28,926 bases of DNA, taken from a virus. The position numbers were made by a program, and so were the translations under genes. The stretch is taken from the IMG/VR virus record IMGVR_UViG_3300027852_000140, positions 1-28,926 of that record. One strand, 5' to 3'. This document shows positions 1 through 5,473 of the stretch, piece by piece (the stretch's first letter is position 1; each line of letters opens with the position of its first letter). Below the pieces are notes generated by a model, which saw nothing but the letters and a program-made list of their open reading frames with translations, was not told where the DNA came from and made no database searches.

Positions 1-35
1 CTCACCCAAGCCCTAAATTTTATCTCTCTATTCAT
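1..35 (-). CDS. YopX-family protein, N-terminal fragment cut by window edge
   Basis: Only the first eleven codons are present, reading MNREIKFRAWV. This is the characteristic opening of YopX-type phage proteins (REIKFRAW followed by an acidic residue or nearby equivalent), a family of small proteins of unknown biochemical role common in phages and prophages. The ATG follows the stop of the upstream gene as TAAAATG, so it belongs to the same operon as the genes up to 915. The call rests on a short motif; the rest of the protein lies outside the window. Confidence 0.55.
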   Translation of the reverse strand, partial: MNREIKFRAWV

Positions 36-36
36 T

Positions 37-243
37 TTAATATCTATATATTTCCCAATCTGTTGCTTCAATATCTAATAAATTAATCTTCTCTGTCTTT
101 TCTCTCTTATCATTTATTCTCCAAAAAAAACCAAAATCAATGTCTGATGTTAATTTTAAATACCACGACATAGGCTCTTTTGTATTTCTAAAAATTGCCG
201 AACCTTGTCTCATCCAAATAATTGCTTGTTGGAAATTTGCCAT
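37..243 (-). CDS. Small DUF2829-like protein (possible second Tad2-type protein)
   Basis: A 68-residue protein. Its N-terminus (FQQAIIWMRQG) and C-terminus (LLDIEATDWEIY) fit the outline of DUF2829 proteins: an EAL/AI-x2-L/M-x2-G helix, a YLKL-type strand in the middle (WYLKL here), and a terminal DxxATDWEI. DUF2829 includes Tad2, which binds and sequesters the cyclic nucleotide signal of Thoeris defence. The usual central PYI and PW-SQ-D segment is absent, so this would be a shortened or divergent member. It sits two bases after the gene ending at 246 and just before the YopX start. Function is inference from a partial motif match; an unrelated small phage protein remains possible. Confidence 0.45.
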   Translation of the reverse strand: MANFQQAIIWMRQGSAIFRNTKEPMSWYLKLTSDIDFGFFWRINDKREKTEKINLLDIEATDWEIYRY

Positions 244-245
244 TT

Positions 246-482
246 TTAATCTCTATTCTCACAATAATGTTCAAACTCTGTTTCCACAAAATCATCAAAA
301 CTCATTTCATCATCACCATTTTCAACAAATTTCTTTGCTAAATCAAAATCTGAATAAGCAGAATAAAATTCATCCTTATAACAATCTTTTAAAGTTTCTC
401 GAGCTTCTTGTTGTCTGTCTCGCATTTCATCTTGTCTCATTTCCTCATGGAAATCTTCTAAATCTTCTCCTGTTCTTGTCAT
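246..482 (-). CDS. Acidic helical protein of unknown function
   Basis: A 78-residue protein rich in Asp and Glu with long predicted helices (for example DLEDFHEEMRQDEMRDRQQ) and two cysteines near either end of its second half. The frame stays open further upstream, but that extension would run through the 47-residue gene before it. The ATG chosen lies two bases after that gene's stop, in the context TAAAAATGAC, like its neighbours. I do not recognise the family. Strong acidity and small size are common among phage early proteins that bind host proteins or mimic DNA, but nothing here proves that role. Confidence 0.6.
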   Translation of the reverse strand: MTRTGEDLEDFHEEMRQDEMRDRQQEARETLKDCYKDEFYSAYSDFDLAKKFVENGDDEMSFDDFVETEFEHYCENRD

Positions 483-484
483 TT

Positions 485-628
485 TTATATTAATAGTAAA
501 GTAGATGCAGCACCAAAAACCACACCGGACCAATCCGCAACCGATAACTTTTTTAGTTGGTTGATAATTAATTCAGATTTTTTTTCATCTGAATATTTAT
601 AAATTCCTTTTCGATAAACAGGATTCAT
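485..628 (-). CDS. 47-residue protein with hydrophobic C-terminus
   Basis: A short gene whose ATG overlaps the stop of the preceding gene as ATGA (translational coupling) and whose TAA is two bases from the next start. It therefore fills exactly a gap that would otherwise be empty in a tightly packed operon. The N-terminal half is charged (YKYSDEKKSELIINQLKK). The C-terminal half is hydrophobic (WSGVVFGAASTLLLI) and could be a short membrane anchor or amphipathic tail. No family is recognised. Confidence comes from gene packing rather than homology. Confidence 0.55.
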   Translation of the reverse strand: MNPVYRKGIYKYSDEKKSELIINQLKKLSVADWSGVVFGAASTLLLI

Positions 629-915
629 TTTTCAATAATCCCATCAATTTTATCAACAAGTTCATCAGCATAAATACCTGTGATTGTTTTGAATTCTTTT
701 GGTTTACTTAAACCTTTATAAAATTCAATATTATATAAATCTGATGCTTCATCTAGTATGATTTTAACAAAACCTTTCAGTTTTAAACCTCTTACTTTAA
801 ATGCAAGATAATTTTCTCCTGCAAAGTAGTTGGTTGAACCCCATGCCCACAGAGCCATTTTATCAATAGCTTGGATTTGACTTTTAATTGTATTAGCGAT
901 CTCGACGTTTGCCAT
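625..915 (-). CDS. Conserved small phage-type protein of unknown function
   Basis: A 96-residue alpha/beta protein and first gene of the leftmost operon. It has the look of a widespread small phage protein type: an N-terminal helix (IKSQIQAIDKMALWAWG), then NYFAGENYLAFKVRG, a strand with VKIILDE, a tyrosine-rich strand (LYNIEFYKG) and a final helix GIYADELVDKIDGI. The biochemical role of such proteins is not established. The start is fixed by a TATA box 22 to 29 bases upstream, so the messenger is probably leaderless. Its stop overlaps the next start as ATGA. Confidence 0.65.
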   Translation of the reverse strand: MANVEIANTIKSQIQAIDKMALWAWGSTNYFAGENYLAFKVRGLKLKGFVKIILDEASDLYNIEFYKGLSKPKEFKTITGIYADELVDKIDGIIEK

Positions 916-936
916 AATATATATAGTATATAGTTC

Positions 937-944
937 TTTATAAA
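937..944 (-). promoter_or_regulatory. TATA box of the leftmost early operon
   Basis: TTTATAAA lies 22 bases before the ATG at 915, the archaeal TATA-to-start distance for a leaderless transcript. The bases upstream on the coding strand (AGTAAGG) are purine-rich like a BRE. The box is embedded in a block that is nearly identical to the promoter at 3126. Confidence 0.75.
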
Positions 945-961
945 CCTTACTATTGTAGTAG
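937..961 (-). promoter_or_regulatory. Shared operator-like element, copy 1
   Basis: Twenty-three of 25 bases match the element at 3126-3150, covering the TATA box and about 17 bases upstream of it. The half-palindrome CTATTGTAGTAG is an imperfect form of the perfect CTATTATAATAG in the other copy. The position directly upstream of TATA suggests a repressor or activator site shared by the two operons. Confidence 0.55.
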
Positions 962-979
962 TATAGTATAATTTCTTTG

Positions 980-1007
980 GAAGGGTTTGGGAAACCTTTC
1001 TTTATTT
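980..1007 (+). terminator. Hairpin plus T-run, facing the plus strand
   Basis: GAAGGGTTT and AAACCTTTC can pair (nine pairs, one G-U on the plus-strand RNA) across a GGG loop, followed by TTTATTT. On the minus-strand RNA the same stem has an A-C mismatch and no U-run after it, so as a terminator it would act on antisense transcripts. It lies between the stop at 1006 and the promoter at 937. Confidence 0.3.
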
Positions 1008-1275
1008 AAAATTCTCTTGGCATTGCTTTTGTTTTTGTTGATTTTCTTACTATGTTTTGAACAGTAACAATCATTTCTGATGCATCTTTATTGTCCTCTG
1101 TTTGTTCTTTTAAACTGGCTATGTTTGTTTCACTAATTATTCTTAATAATTCAAAAAAACCAATAACATGTGCTGGTGATGTATGATCTGTTTTAGATTC
1201 AACAAATTTTGATATTTCGATTGATAGTGTTTCTAAATCTTTCCCAAAAACATCAAGTGTATCTTTTTCATTCAT
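1006..1275 (-). CDS. Unknown small helical protein
   Basis: An 89-residue protein, mostly predicted helix, ending in a basic segment (RKSTKTKAMPREF). Its ATG overlaps the stop of the previous gene as ATGA. It is the last gene of the operon driven from the promoter at 3126, which also encodes the annealing protein and DNA-binding-type small proteins. No domain is recognised. Confidence 0.6.
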   Translation of the reverse strand: MNEKDTLDVFGKDLETLSIEISKFVESKTDHTSPAHVIGFFELLRIISETNIASLKEQTEDNKDASEMIVTVQNIVRKSTKTKAMPREF

Positions 1276-1706
1276 TTTGCATCATCCAAATATTTTAATT
1301 CTGCCAAAGTAAAATCTTCAACATTATTCAAGACTAAATATTTTTTATGGACCAATGATTTTATAATATTTATTTTTTCCATATTTTTATTCAATCCTTT
1401 AACTAAATCAATAAACTCTGTCTCAATCCATTTTTCTTTGTTAAGATAATTAAATAAACTTTTAACATTAGTAAAAGTTAAATTAGAATTAAAATTTTCA
1501 TAACCTAATAAATCAACAATCAGGTCAGACTTTTCGTCAGGGTTTACATTAATATTTATTGATAATTCATCTTCATAAATTCCTATTTTTAATTTTTTTA
1601 CTAATGTTAAATTATCTTCTTCTCTTTCCAACACCCAATCTTCAGGCATTGCTGCAATCAGATCATGTCTTATTGTTTCTAATTTTGTTTCTTTGTTTTC
1701 AAACAT
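1272..1706 (-). CDS. Unknown protein, 144 residues
   Basis: The protein looks alpha/beta, with an N-terminal helix (RHDLIAAMPEDWVLEREE), alternating strands (LTLVKKLKIGIYEDELSINI) and a helical second half ending in EDFTLAELKYLDD. The frame is open seven codons further upstream, but that ATG would overlap the previous gene by 19 bases. The ATG chosen follows the upstream stop as TAAAAATG and is preceded by AAGGA. The family is not recognised. Its place among winged-helix, AbrB-like and annealing proteins suggests early nucleic-acid metabolism or regulation. Confidence 0.6.
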   Translation of the reverse strand: MFENKETKLETIRHDLIAAMPEDWVLEREEDNLTLVKKLKIGIYEDELSININVNPDEKSDLIVDLLGYENFNSNLTFTNVKSLFNYLNKEKWIETEFIDLVKGLNKNMEKINIIKSLVHKKYLVLNNVEDFTLAELKYLDDAK

Positions 1707-1708
1707 TT

Positions 1709-1930
1709 TTATTTTTTCCTTAACCATTCAGTTTTAACTCCCACTTTTTGAGATGTTACTTTTTTTTCTATATAACCCTTTTCTTCTAAAATTTTTAGGT
1801 TTGCTTCATAACTTTCTCTTCTACTATAAACTGTGTCTTTCCCCACAACAAGTAAAGCATTTGTTGTTTGCCATTTCTTCTTACTCACTAACTCAAGTAA
1901 ATCAAATATTTTATTTTCTTTTCTTCCCAT
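1709..1930 (-). CDS. Small winged-helix protein, possible transcription regulator
   Basis: A 73-residue basic protein. It fits a single winged helix: helix 1 (NKIFDLLELVSKK), a Trp-containing turn (KWQTTNALL), recognition-helix-like SRRESYEANLKILEEKGYI, then the wing (EKKVTSQKVGVKTEWLRK). The LxxLEEKGYIE ending is typical of archaeal and phage wHTH proteins. With other small regulators in the same operon it is a candidate for the factor that acts at the paired operators at 937 and 3126, but no direct evidence links them. Confidence 0.6.
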   Translation of the reverse strand: MGRKENKIFDLLELVSKKKWQTTNALLVVGKDTVYSRRESYEANLKILEEKGYIEKKVTSQKVGVKTEWLRKK

Positions 1931-1931
1931 T

Positions 1932-2225
1932 CTAAATCTCTTTAAACAAGGACATCAATTTTTCTGGAGATATTTTTTTTAAAAGTTTATCAATCTTTTT
2001 TGAATATTTTTCGACAGTTTTATTTAACTCATTTATTTTTTTAGTTGATGCTGCTTGGGTATTTTTTAGATCCTTTAAATGTTCCTTTAAATAATCAATG
2101 CATTCTACTTGTAGTTTTTTATCAGTATCGTTTAAATGTTTTTCATTTAATTCAACTAAATAATCTAAAGCTTTACTCGCTGAGTTAATTCCTCTCTTAT
2201 CTGGTGATCCTGATTTTAAATTCAT
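1932..2225 (-). CDS. Coiled-coil protein of unknown function
   Basis: A 97-residue lysine- and leucine-rich protein. From about residue 40 onward heptad-like spacing (LKEHLKDLKNTQ, INELNKTVEKYSKKIDKLLKKI) predicts a long coiled coil, so it is probably oligomeric. Its ATG overlaps the stop of the SWIM zinc-finger gene as ATGA and its stop lies one base before the winged-helix gene. The family is not recognised. Confidence 0.6.
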   Translation of the reverse strand: MNLKSGSPDKRGINSASKALDYLVELNEKHLNDTDKKLQVECIDYLKEHLKDLKNTQAASTKKINELNKTVEKYSKKIDKLLKKISPEKLMSLFKEI

Positions 2226-2464
2226 TCTTCTTCTATCTCCCTTTTATATGTTTCTGGATCATGAAACTTCATTAAACCTAAAATGTGTTTACAGTACCTT
2301 TTTTGAGATGTTCCAAATTGTGCATTAAAACAAGTACAATGCCATTTCAAATTCACATCTCTTGAAACTTTATATATTACCTCAAAGTTATTTTTTGATA
2401 ATCTCCTTGTGTCATCAAATTTTAAAGTTTCAGATTCTTTTATAATTTTCTTTGAATATTTCAT
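2222..2464 (-). CDS. SWIM-type zinc-finger protein
   Basis: An 80-residue protein that is essentially one SWIM domain. The zinc ligands are visible as CTCF in WHCTCFNAQ, followed about 14 residues on by the CxH of RYCKHILGL, which matches CxC-xn-CxH. Upstream beta residues (NFEVIYKVSRDVNLKWHC) complete the usual fold. SWIM domains bind nucleic acid or protein and occur in archaeal stand-alone proteins and in recombination partners such as Shu2/SWS1. The gene is coupled by ATGA overlap to its neighbours and lies two genes after the annealing protein, which fits a recombination accessory role (inference). Confidence 0.75.
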   Translation of the reverse strand: MKYSKKIIKESETLKFDDTRRLSKNNFEVIYKVSRDVNLKWHCTCFNAQFGTSQKRYCKHILGLMKFHDPETYKREIEEE

Positions 2465-2661
2465 TTTAATTTTATTACTAAATATTTATCTTTTTTACAA
2501 TTAATAATATTAAAATTATATACATTTTTATGGTTAATTAAATTCCTTATGTCTTTTGGGATTAAAAAATACATTGTAGAATCATTTTTCCCTCTCAATG
2601 TTGGTTTTATGGTGTTTGTTAATTGTTCATCAGCAAACATTTTTAATTCATCAAAGTTCAT
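2461..2661 (-). CDS. AbrB/SpoVT-like swapped-hairpin DNA-binding protein
   Basis: A 66-residue protein. The C-terminal 40 residues (TMYFLIPKDIRNLINHKN, then YNFNIINCKKDKYLVIKL) resemble the AbrB swapped-hairpin barrel: strand, IPKDIR loop, short helix, and two further strands. AbrB-type proteins dimerise and act as transition-state regulators or antitoxins; archaeal viruses often carry them. No toxin neighbour is seen, so a regulator is more likely than an antitoxin. Start and stop overlap the flanking genes as ATGA. Confidence 0.6.
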   Translation of the reverse strand: MNFDELKMFADEQLTNTIKPTLRGKNDSTMYFLIPKDIRNLINHKNVYNFNIINCKKDKYLVIKLK

Positions 2662-3101
2662 TTTTTGGTTTTCTCTTCTGTTGGCGGTAAATCTTCACCA
2701 TCATATACATATAAACCTAATCCAAAATAAGATATTGCTTTAACCATTGCCCTTTTAATTGAAGTATTAATATCAAACACATCCAACATCTCACCTTTAA
2801 CAGATTTATTTGCAAAATTTAAAACTGGATAATGTTCAATATATTCTATATCTCCATTAGTAACACCAACCTTTACAAATGAACCAGCATTACTTTCAAA
2901 ATATGGGACAGTTGTTTTTTTTACTTTCTCTCCAATTCTAACAGTAACTTCTGTTTCATACACTTTAAAATTAGCATTTGGATATACTTTTTTAAATTCA
3001 GACCATGCCTGAACCCAACTGACATAATTAAATCTTCCTTTTTTTTCTAACTTACATTTAATTTTACTAAGATCATTAAATGTTTTTTTGCTCTCGACCA
3101 T
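2658..3101 (-). CDS. DUF1071/Sak-like single-strand DNA annealing protein
   Basis: A 147-residue protein with the hallmarks of DUF1071 recombinases: a start region with GRFNYVSWVQAWSEFKKVYP, a central FVKVGVTNGDIEYIEHYPVL segment, and a C-terminal INTSIKRAMVKAISYFGLG stretch followed by LYVYDGEDLP. This family belongs to the Rad52-like Sak/Red-beta superfamily and anneals complementary single strands during phage recombination or replication. It is the first gene of its operon, with a TATA box 25 to 32 bases upstream and a shared operator. Following genes encode small DNA-binding-type proteins, which suits an early recombination module. Confidence 0.8.
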   Translation of the reverse strand: MVESKKTFNDLSKIKCKLEKKGRFNYVSWVQAWSEFKKVYPNANFKVYETEVTVRIGEKVKKTTVPYFESNAGSFVKVGVTNGDIEYIEHYPVLNFANKSVKGEMLDVFDINTSIKRAMVKAISYFGLGLYVYDGEDLPPTEEKTKK

Positions 3102-3125
3102 GTAATTAATAAAAGTTATATTATA

Positions 3126-3151
3126 TTTATAAACCTTACTATTATAATAGT
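3126..3151 (-). promoter_or_regulatory. TATA box and palindromic operator of the annealing-protein operon (copy 2)
   Basis: TTTATAAA (3126-3133) is spaced for leaderless transcription from the ATG at 3101. Directly upstream on the coding strand is the perfect 14-base palindrome ACTATTATAATAGT (3138-3151). The first 25 bases differ at only two positions from the element at 937-961. Confidence 0.7.
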
Positions 3152-3327
3152 TTATTATTTAATAATTCAGCATATTTAAATTTAGATATTGGTTTTTTAT
3201 GGATTATTTTATTGCCATTTAGTTTGGCTTTATAATGTTTTATTCTATTATCTGATGCAATATTTTTGAATATAATATAACCTCCAGGAATAAAAAATAT
3301 GTTTAATTTGGTTTGGTTAATTACCAT
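3142..3327 (-). CDS. Small basic protein of unknown function
   Basis: A 61-residue lysine-rich protein with beta-strand character in its first half (LNIFFIPGGYIIFKNI) and a basic second half (KHYKAKLNGNKIIHKKPISKFKY). An earlier in-frame ATG lies inside the preceding gene; the ATG one base after that gene's TAG (TAGGATGG) is the better start. It is cotranscribed with the double winged-helix gene and ends at the next promoter. The basic charge suggests nucleic-acid binding, but no fold is recognised. Confidence 0.5.
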   Translation of the reverse strand: MVINQTKLNIFFIPGGYIIFKNIASDNRIKHYKAKLNGNKIIHKKPISKFKYAELLNNKLL

Positions 3328-3328
3328 C

Positions 3329-4411
3329 CTATAAACCTGCAGATAAATTATTAATAAAATCCATCCCATCATCTTTGTTTGTTGGTTGTTTTGGTCTTGG
3401 TTTACCTAAATAATGTTCTGCTCCCTCTTCAGTTAATTTGTATTCTATTTCTTTTCCAGTAACAGACAATACTTTTTCATCCTCGAGCTCTTTATATCTT
3501 TGACTTGTTTTAAGATCATAATTTTTCTCTATTGTTTTTTCATTTGTTTCTAAAACTTTTCCAGTTTCTTCATCATAAAATAAAGATCCATCCATTATTC
3601 CTTCAATTTGTGACTGGGATAGGTGAGAATATACACCATCATATTTTATTGGTTTTGGTTTTTGTCTGTTGTTTTCTTCATAAACTGCAAGGCCTCCATT
3701 TTTTATTAAAGCCAATTCTCCGGCTTCTTTTGTTGTTAGTTGGTTGTTTGTCTGTTTCTCTAATAAAAGTTCTTGTTTGGTATCAATGATTGCCTGATTT
3801 AACTCCTTTTCAAACTTAATCTGGTTTTTTGTTTCATGATAATACTCTGAACCATCTGGAGTTCTGACTTTTCTTAGTCCTCTCTTTGATTCTTCTCCTT
3901 TAATTTTATTCATTAAAATCCTATGAATATTAGTTTTTTTTAGAATTTGTTGCAAATACATATTAAGATCTGATCTTTGATTTGTTAATTTAATTATGTC
4001 GTCCGTTAATCTTTTTGCTATTTCTTTTCCTTTTTCTGTTAATGTATATACTTTTACTAAATCTCTTGCCCCATAAAAATGTGCATTGTTTTGTGATGTT
4101 ACAGTTTCAAATAAAATTCCATCAACTTCAACAAGAGGAGAAAATAATATCATGTCGTTTTCTTTCATATAATCAAAAAATTCTGTGATATGGCTTGGGT
4201 GTATATCAAATTTAATTTTTAATTCTTTATACCATGTGATTTGTTTTAGAGATAATACTAAAAACATCCTTACATTTACATTTTTTTTAAGAATAAATTG
4301 TCTAATATTATAATATTCTCCCATTTCTTCGGTGAATTTGAAATGTTTTATGGGTTCTTCTTTCTTATTCCCTGTATTTTTTTTGTAATTGTTGTATATA
4401 TTATCATCCAT
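3329..4411 (-). CDS. Protein with two winged-helix regions; possible replication initiator or regulator
   Basis: A 360-residue protein. Residues about 40 to 135 look like a winged helix (RMFLVLSLKQITWYKELKI, then HPSHITEFFDYMKENDM, a wing, and KVYTLTEKGKEIAKRL). Residues about 300 to 345 repeat the pattern (QRYKELEDEKVLSV, then EYKLTEEGAEHYLG). Between them is a charged, helix-rich linker with Gln and Lys. Two DNA-binding units in one chain, next to the window's largest non-coding stretch rich in inverted repeats, would fit an origin-binding initiator or a regulator, but I see no nuclease, primase or ATPase motif. A TATA box sits 23 to 30 bases before the ATG. Confidence 0.65.
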   Translation of the reverse strand: MDDNIYNNYKKNTGNKKEEPIKHFKFTEEMGEYYNIRQFILKKNVNVRMFLVLSLKQITWYKELKIKFDIHPSHITEFFDYMKENDMILFSPLVEVDGILFETVTSQNNAHFYGARDLVKVYTLTEKGKEIAKRLTDDIIKLTNQRSDLNMYLQQILKKTNIHRILMNKIKGEESKRGLRKVRTPDGSEYYHETKNQIKFEKELNQAIIDTKQELLLEKQTNNQLTTKEAGELALIKNGGLAVYEENNRQKPKPIKYDGVYSHLSQSQIEGIMDGSLFYDEETGKVLETNEKTIEKNYDLKTSQRYKELEDEKVLSVTGKEIEYKLTEEGAEHYLGKPRPKQPTNKDDGMDFINNLSAGL

Positions 4412-4433
4412 TTTTATAAAATAATACCATATT

Positions 4434-4441
4434 TTTATAAA
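4434..4441 (-). promoter_or_regulatory. TATA box of the double winged-helix gene
   Basis: TTTATAAA 23 bases before the ATG at 4411 gives a leaderless transcript. It continues upstream on the coding strand into GTTTAT, so the exact BRE is unclear. Confidence 0.65.
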
Positions 4442-4460
4442 TAAACAAAGATAGAAATAT

Positions 4461-4479
4461 ATTGATAGGTCATATCAAT
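4461..4479. promoter_or_regulatory. Inverted repeat, candidate operator
   Basis: ATTGATA and TATCAAT form a perfect 7-base inverted repeat around GGTCA, 20 bases upstream of the TATA box at 4434. Spacing suits an activator or a repressor of the winged-helix gene, possibly its own product. Confidence 0.4.
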
Positions 4480-4503
4480 TTTTCTAAATGGGCTTAATGC
4501 CTT

Positions 4504-4526
4504 AAAGGTCTCGACAACCTTTTTTA
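4504..4526 (+). terminator. Hairpin plus T-run facing the plus strand
   Basis: AAAGGT pairs with ACCTTT across a seven-base loop (CTCGACA) and runs into further T residues on the plus strand. No plus-strand gene precedes it, so if functional it stops antisense or small-RNA transcription. Confidence 0.3.
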
Positions 4527-4589
4527 TTTATTTCATATAGTTATATTATGTTTAAAAATATATTATTTATAAATCTTATCGTAAACTGC

Positions 4590-4616
4590 AAAAAAAGGAG
4601 AGCATTAAAACTCTCC
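4590..4616 (-). terminator. Intrinsic-type terminator hairpin with T7 on the minus strand
   Basis: GGAGAG and CTCTCC form a perfect six-base stem around an eight-base loop and are followed on the minus strand by seven T residues. It lies about 100 bases after the stop at 4714 and would end that transcript or a small RNA. Confidence 0.6.
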
Positions 4617-4700
4617 CCAAAAAGTTTGTAGAACATGATTTAAAAAAGTTAGAGCTCCAAGACTAACACAAGAGCAAAAATAAAATAAAATTGAAAGTAT
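4590..4700 (-). ncRNA. Candidate small structured RNA
   Basis: On the minus strand a TATA-like ATTTATATA (about 4699-4707) would start transcription near 4677. The RNA would contain a GTTAG/CTAAC hairpin (4648-4667) and end in the strong GGAGAG/CTCTCC hairpin with U7. No credible reading frame is present. It could equally be the 3' UTR of the 4714-4968 gene. On the opposite strand the octamer at 4566 would place a start exactly at the first hairpin. Prediction only. Confidence 0.35.
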
Positions 4701-4713
4701 ATAAATAATTATA

Positions 4714-4968
4714 TTAACAGTTCGGTGATACTTCAATAGTGTCTATCTCAAGTGGGTTTGATTTAACATCGTATTTTACATCAAATTTAATTGGGCATTG
4801 TGTTTCTGGGATTTTTTCTAAATAATTTTCATCCATTAATTTTTTTAAAAGATTTAAACAATAAGTTCTATCCATATTACCAAATACTCTTCCTATATCT
4901 TCAAGAGTTAGAAAATTCTTTTTTTTATATATATTATATAAAAGTTGCAATTTATTATTATCGAACAT
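4714..4968 (-). CDS. Winged-helix protein, probable regulator
   Basis: An 84-residue protein fitting a winged-helix outline: helix 1 KLQLLYNIYKKKN, helix 2 TLEDIGRVFG, recognition helix RTYCLNLLKKLMDENYLEKI, followed by a wing and a strand-rich tail. The pattern (LTLEDI, LLKKLMDENYLEK) is that of small archaeal transcription regulators. It stands alone with its own TATA box 42 to 49 bases upstream, giving a leader of about 17 bases, and a hairpin terminator downstream, so it is a separate unit and a good candidate for the lysogeny- or early-switch regulator (inference). Confidence 0.65.
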   Translation of the reverse strand: MFDNNKLQLLYNIYKKKNFLTLEDIGRVFGNMDRTYCLNLLKKLMDENYLEKIPETQCPIKFDVKYDVKSNPLEIDTIEVSPNC

Positions 4969-5009
4969 TTTTATTGATGTTTGTTACTAAAATAGTTAGG
5001 TTTTAAATA

Positions 5010-5017
5010 TTTATAAA
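5010..5017 (-). promoter_or_regulatory. TATA box of the single winged-helix gene
   Basis: TTTATAAA preceded on the coding strand by ATAGG, 42 bases before the ATG at 4968. Spacing implies a short leader rather than a leaderless message. Confidence 0.6.
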
Positions 5018-5042
5018 CCTATCTAAATATAATATATATTAA

Positions 5043-5357
5043 TTAAACAAACATTTCAAACATAACTCTAATGATTTTTAATGTGAGTTCCCAAACATTT
5101 TCTGGAAGATCCCCAGCCAATGCAGCTTGAACAAAACCAAACTGCCATAACATAATACTAAATATTATTAATCTTACTATCATTGATATTTTATCACGTT
5201 TAGATTGTGCTTTATTAAAGTCCTTTAACTCTTTTCTTATCTCTAAATTATCTAATTTTAAAGAAGTCATTAATGTTTTCACTGACTCATTCCCTTCTTC
5301 AGTTGCATCTTTAACTATTTTTTTTGTATGTTTGTCTTTTCCTTTTGTGTAACTCAT
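5043..5357 (-). CDS. Small membrane protein, holin-like topology
   Basis: A 104-residue protein. The N-terminal 60 residues are charged and helical (KELKDFNKAQSKRDK). A transmembrane helix follows (SMIVRLIIFSIMLWQFGFV), then AALAGDLPENVWELTLKIIRVMFEMFV, whose end is again hydrophobic. It is placed just left of the GC-rich hairpin that closes the late region, near the papain-like hydrolase and the sequon-rich membrane protein. A holin or other exit-related membrane protein is plausible, but no family is recognised. A weak TATA-like TTAAATAAA (5380-5388) is about 28 bases upstream. Confidence 0.55.
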   Translation of the reverse strand: MSYTKGKDKHTKKIVKDATEEGNESVKTLMTSLKLDNLEIRKELKDFNKAQSKRDKISMIVRLIIFSIMLWQFGFVQAALAGDLPENVWELTLKIIRVMFEMFV

Positions 5358-5417
5358 ATTAATATTATTAATTAATTGGTTTATTTAATTATGTTTTTAC
5401 TAAAAATTACAAAATCC

Positions 5418-5437
5418 GACCCCCCTTTGATGTTTTT
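5418..5437 (+). repeat. Imperfect direct repeat, copy 1 (copy 2 at 5493-5512)
   Basis: GACCCCCCTTTGATGTTTTT matches GACCCTACTTTGATGTTTTT 75 bases away at 18 of 20 positions. The second copy forms the right arm and T-run of the GC-rich hairpin; the first copy lacks its partner arm, as if half of a terminator had been duplicated. Confidence 0.6.
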
Positions 5438-5473
5438 CAAAATTATCAAAAAAGTGCTTTTTCAGAAAAAAGG

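Larger units (their letters stand above)
4412..4713. other. 302-base non-coding region with several inverted repeats
   Basis: No convincing gene is present on either strand. From left to right it holds the TATA box for the 4411 start, a 7-base inverted repeat (4461-4479), a hairpin with T-run facing plus (4504-4526), a TTTATAAA octamer (4566-4573), a hairpin with T7 facing minus (4590-4616), and another hairpin (4648-4667). Candidate roles are a small structured RNA, a long 3' UTR of the 4714-4968 gene, or a replication origin served by the winged-helix protein beside it. Confidence 0.5.

Noticed and set aside
4541-4636. 31-codon frame on the minus strand in the hairpin region
   Set aside because: It runs through the terminator stem and T7, encodes a random-looking hydrophobic peptide, and lacks a ribosome site or promoter at the right distance.
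4791-5006. Plus-strand frame of about 70 codons rich in Phe, Leu and Tyr
   Set aside because: It lies across a winged-helix gene on the other strand; the hydrophobic composition is what AT-rich antisense DNA gives. The same holds for all other plus-strand frames.
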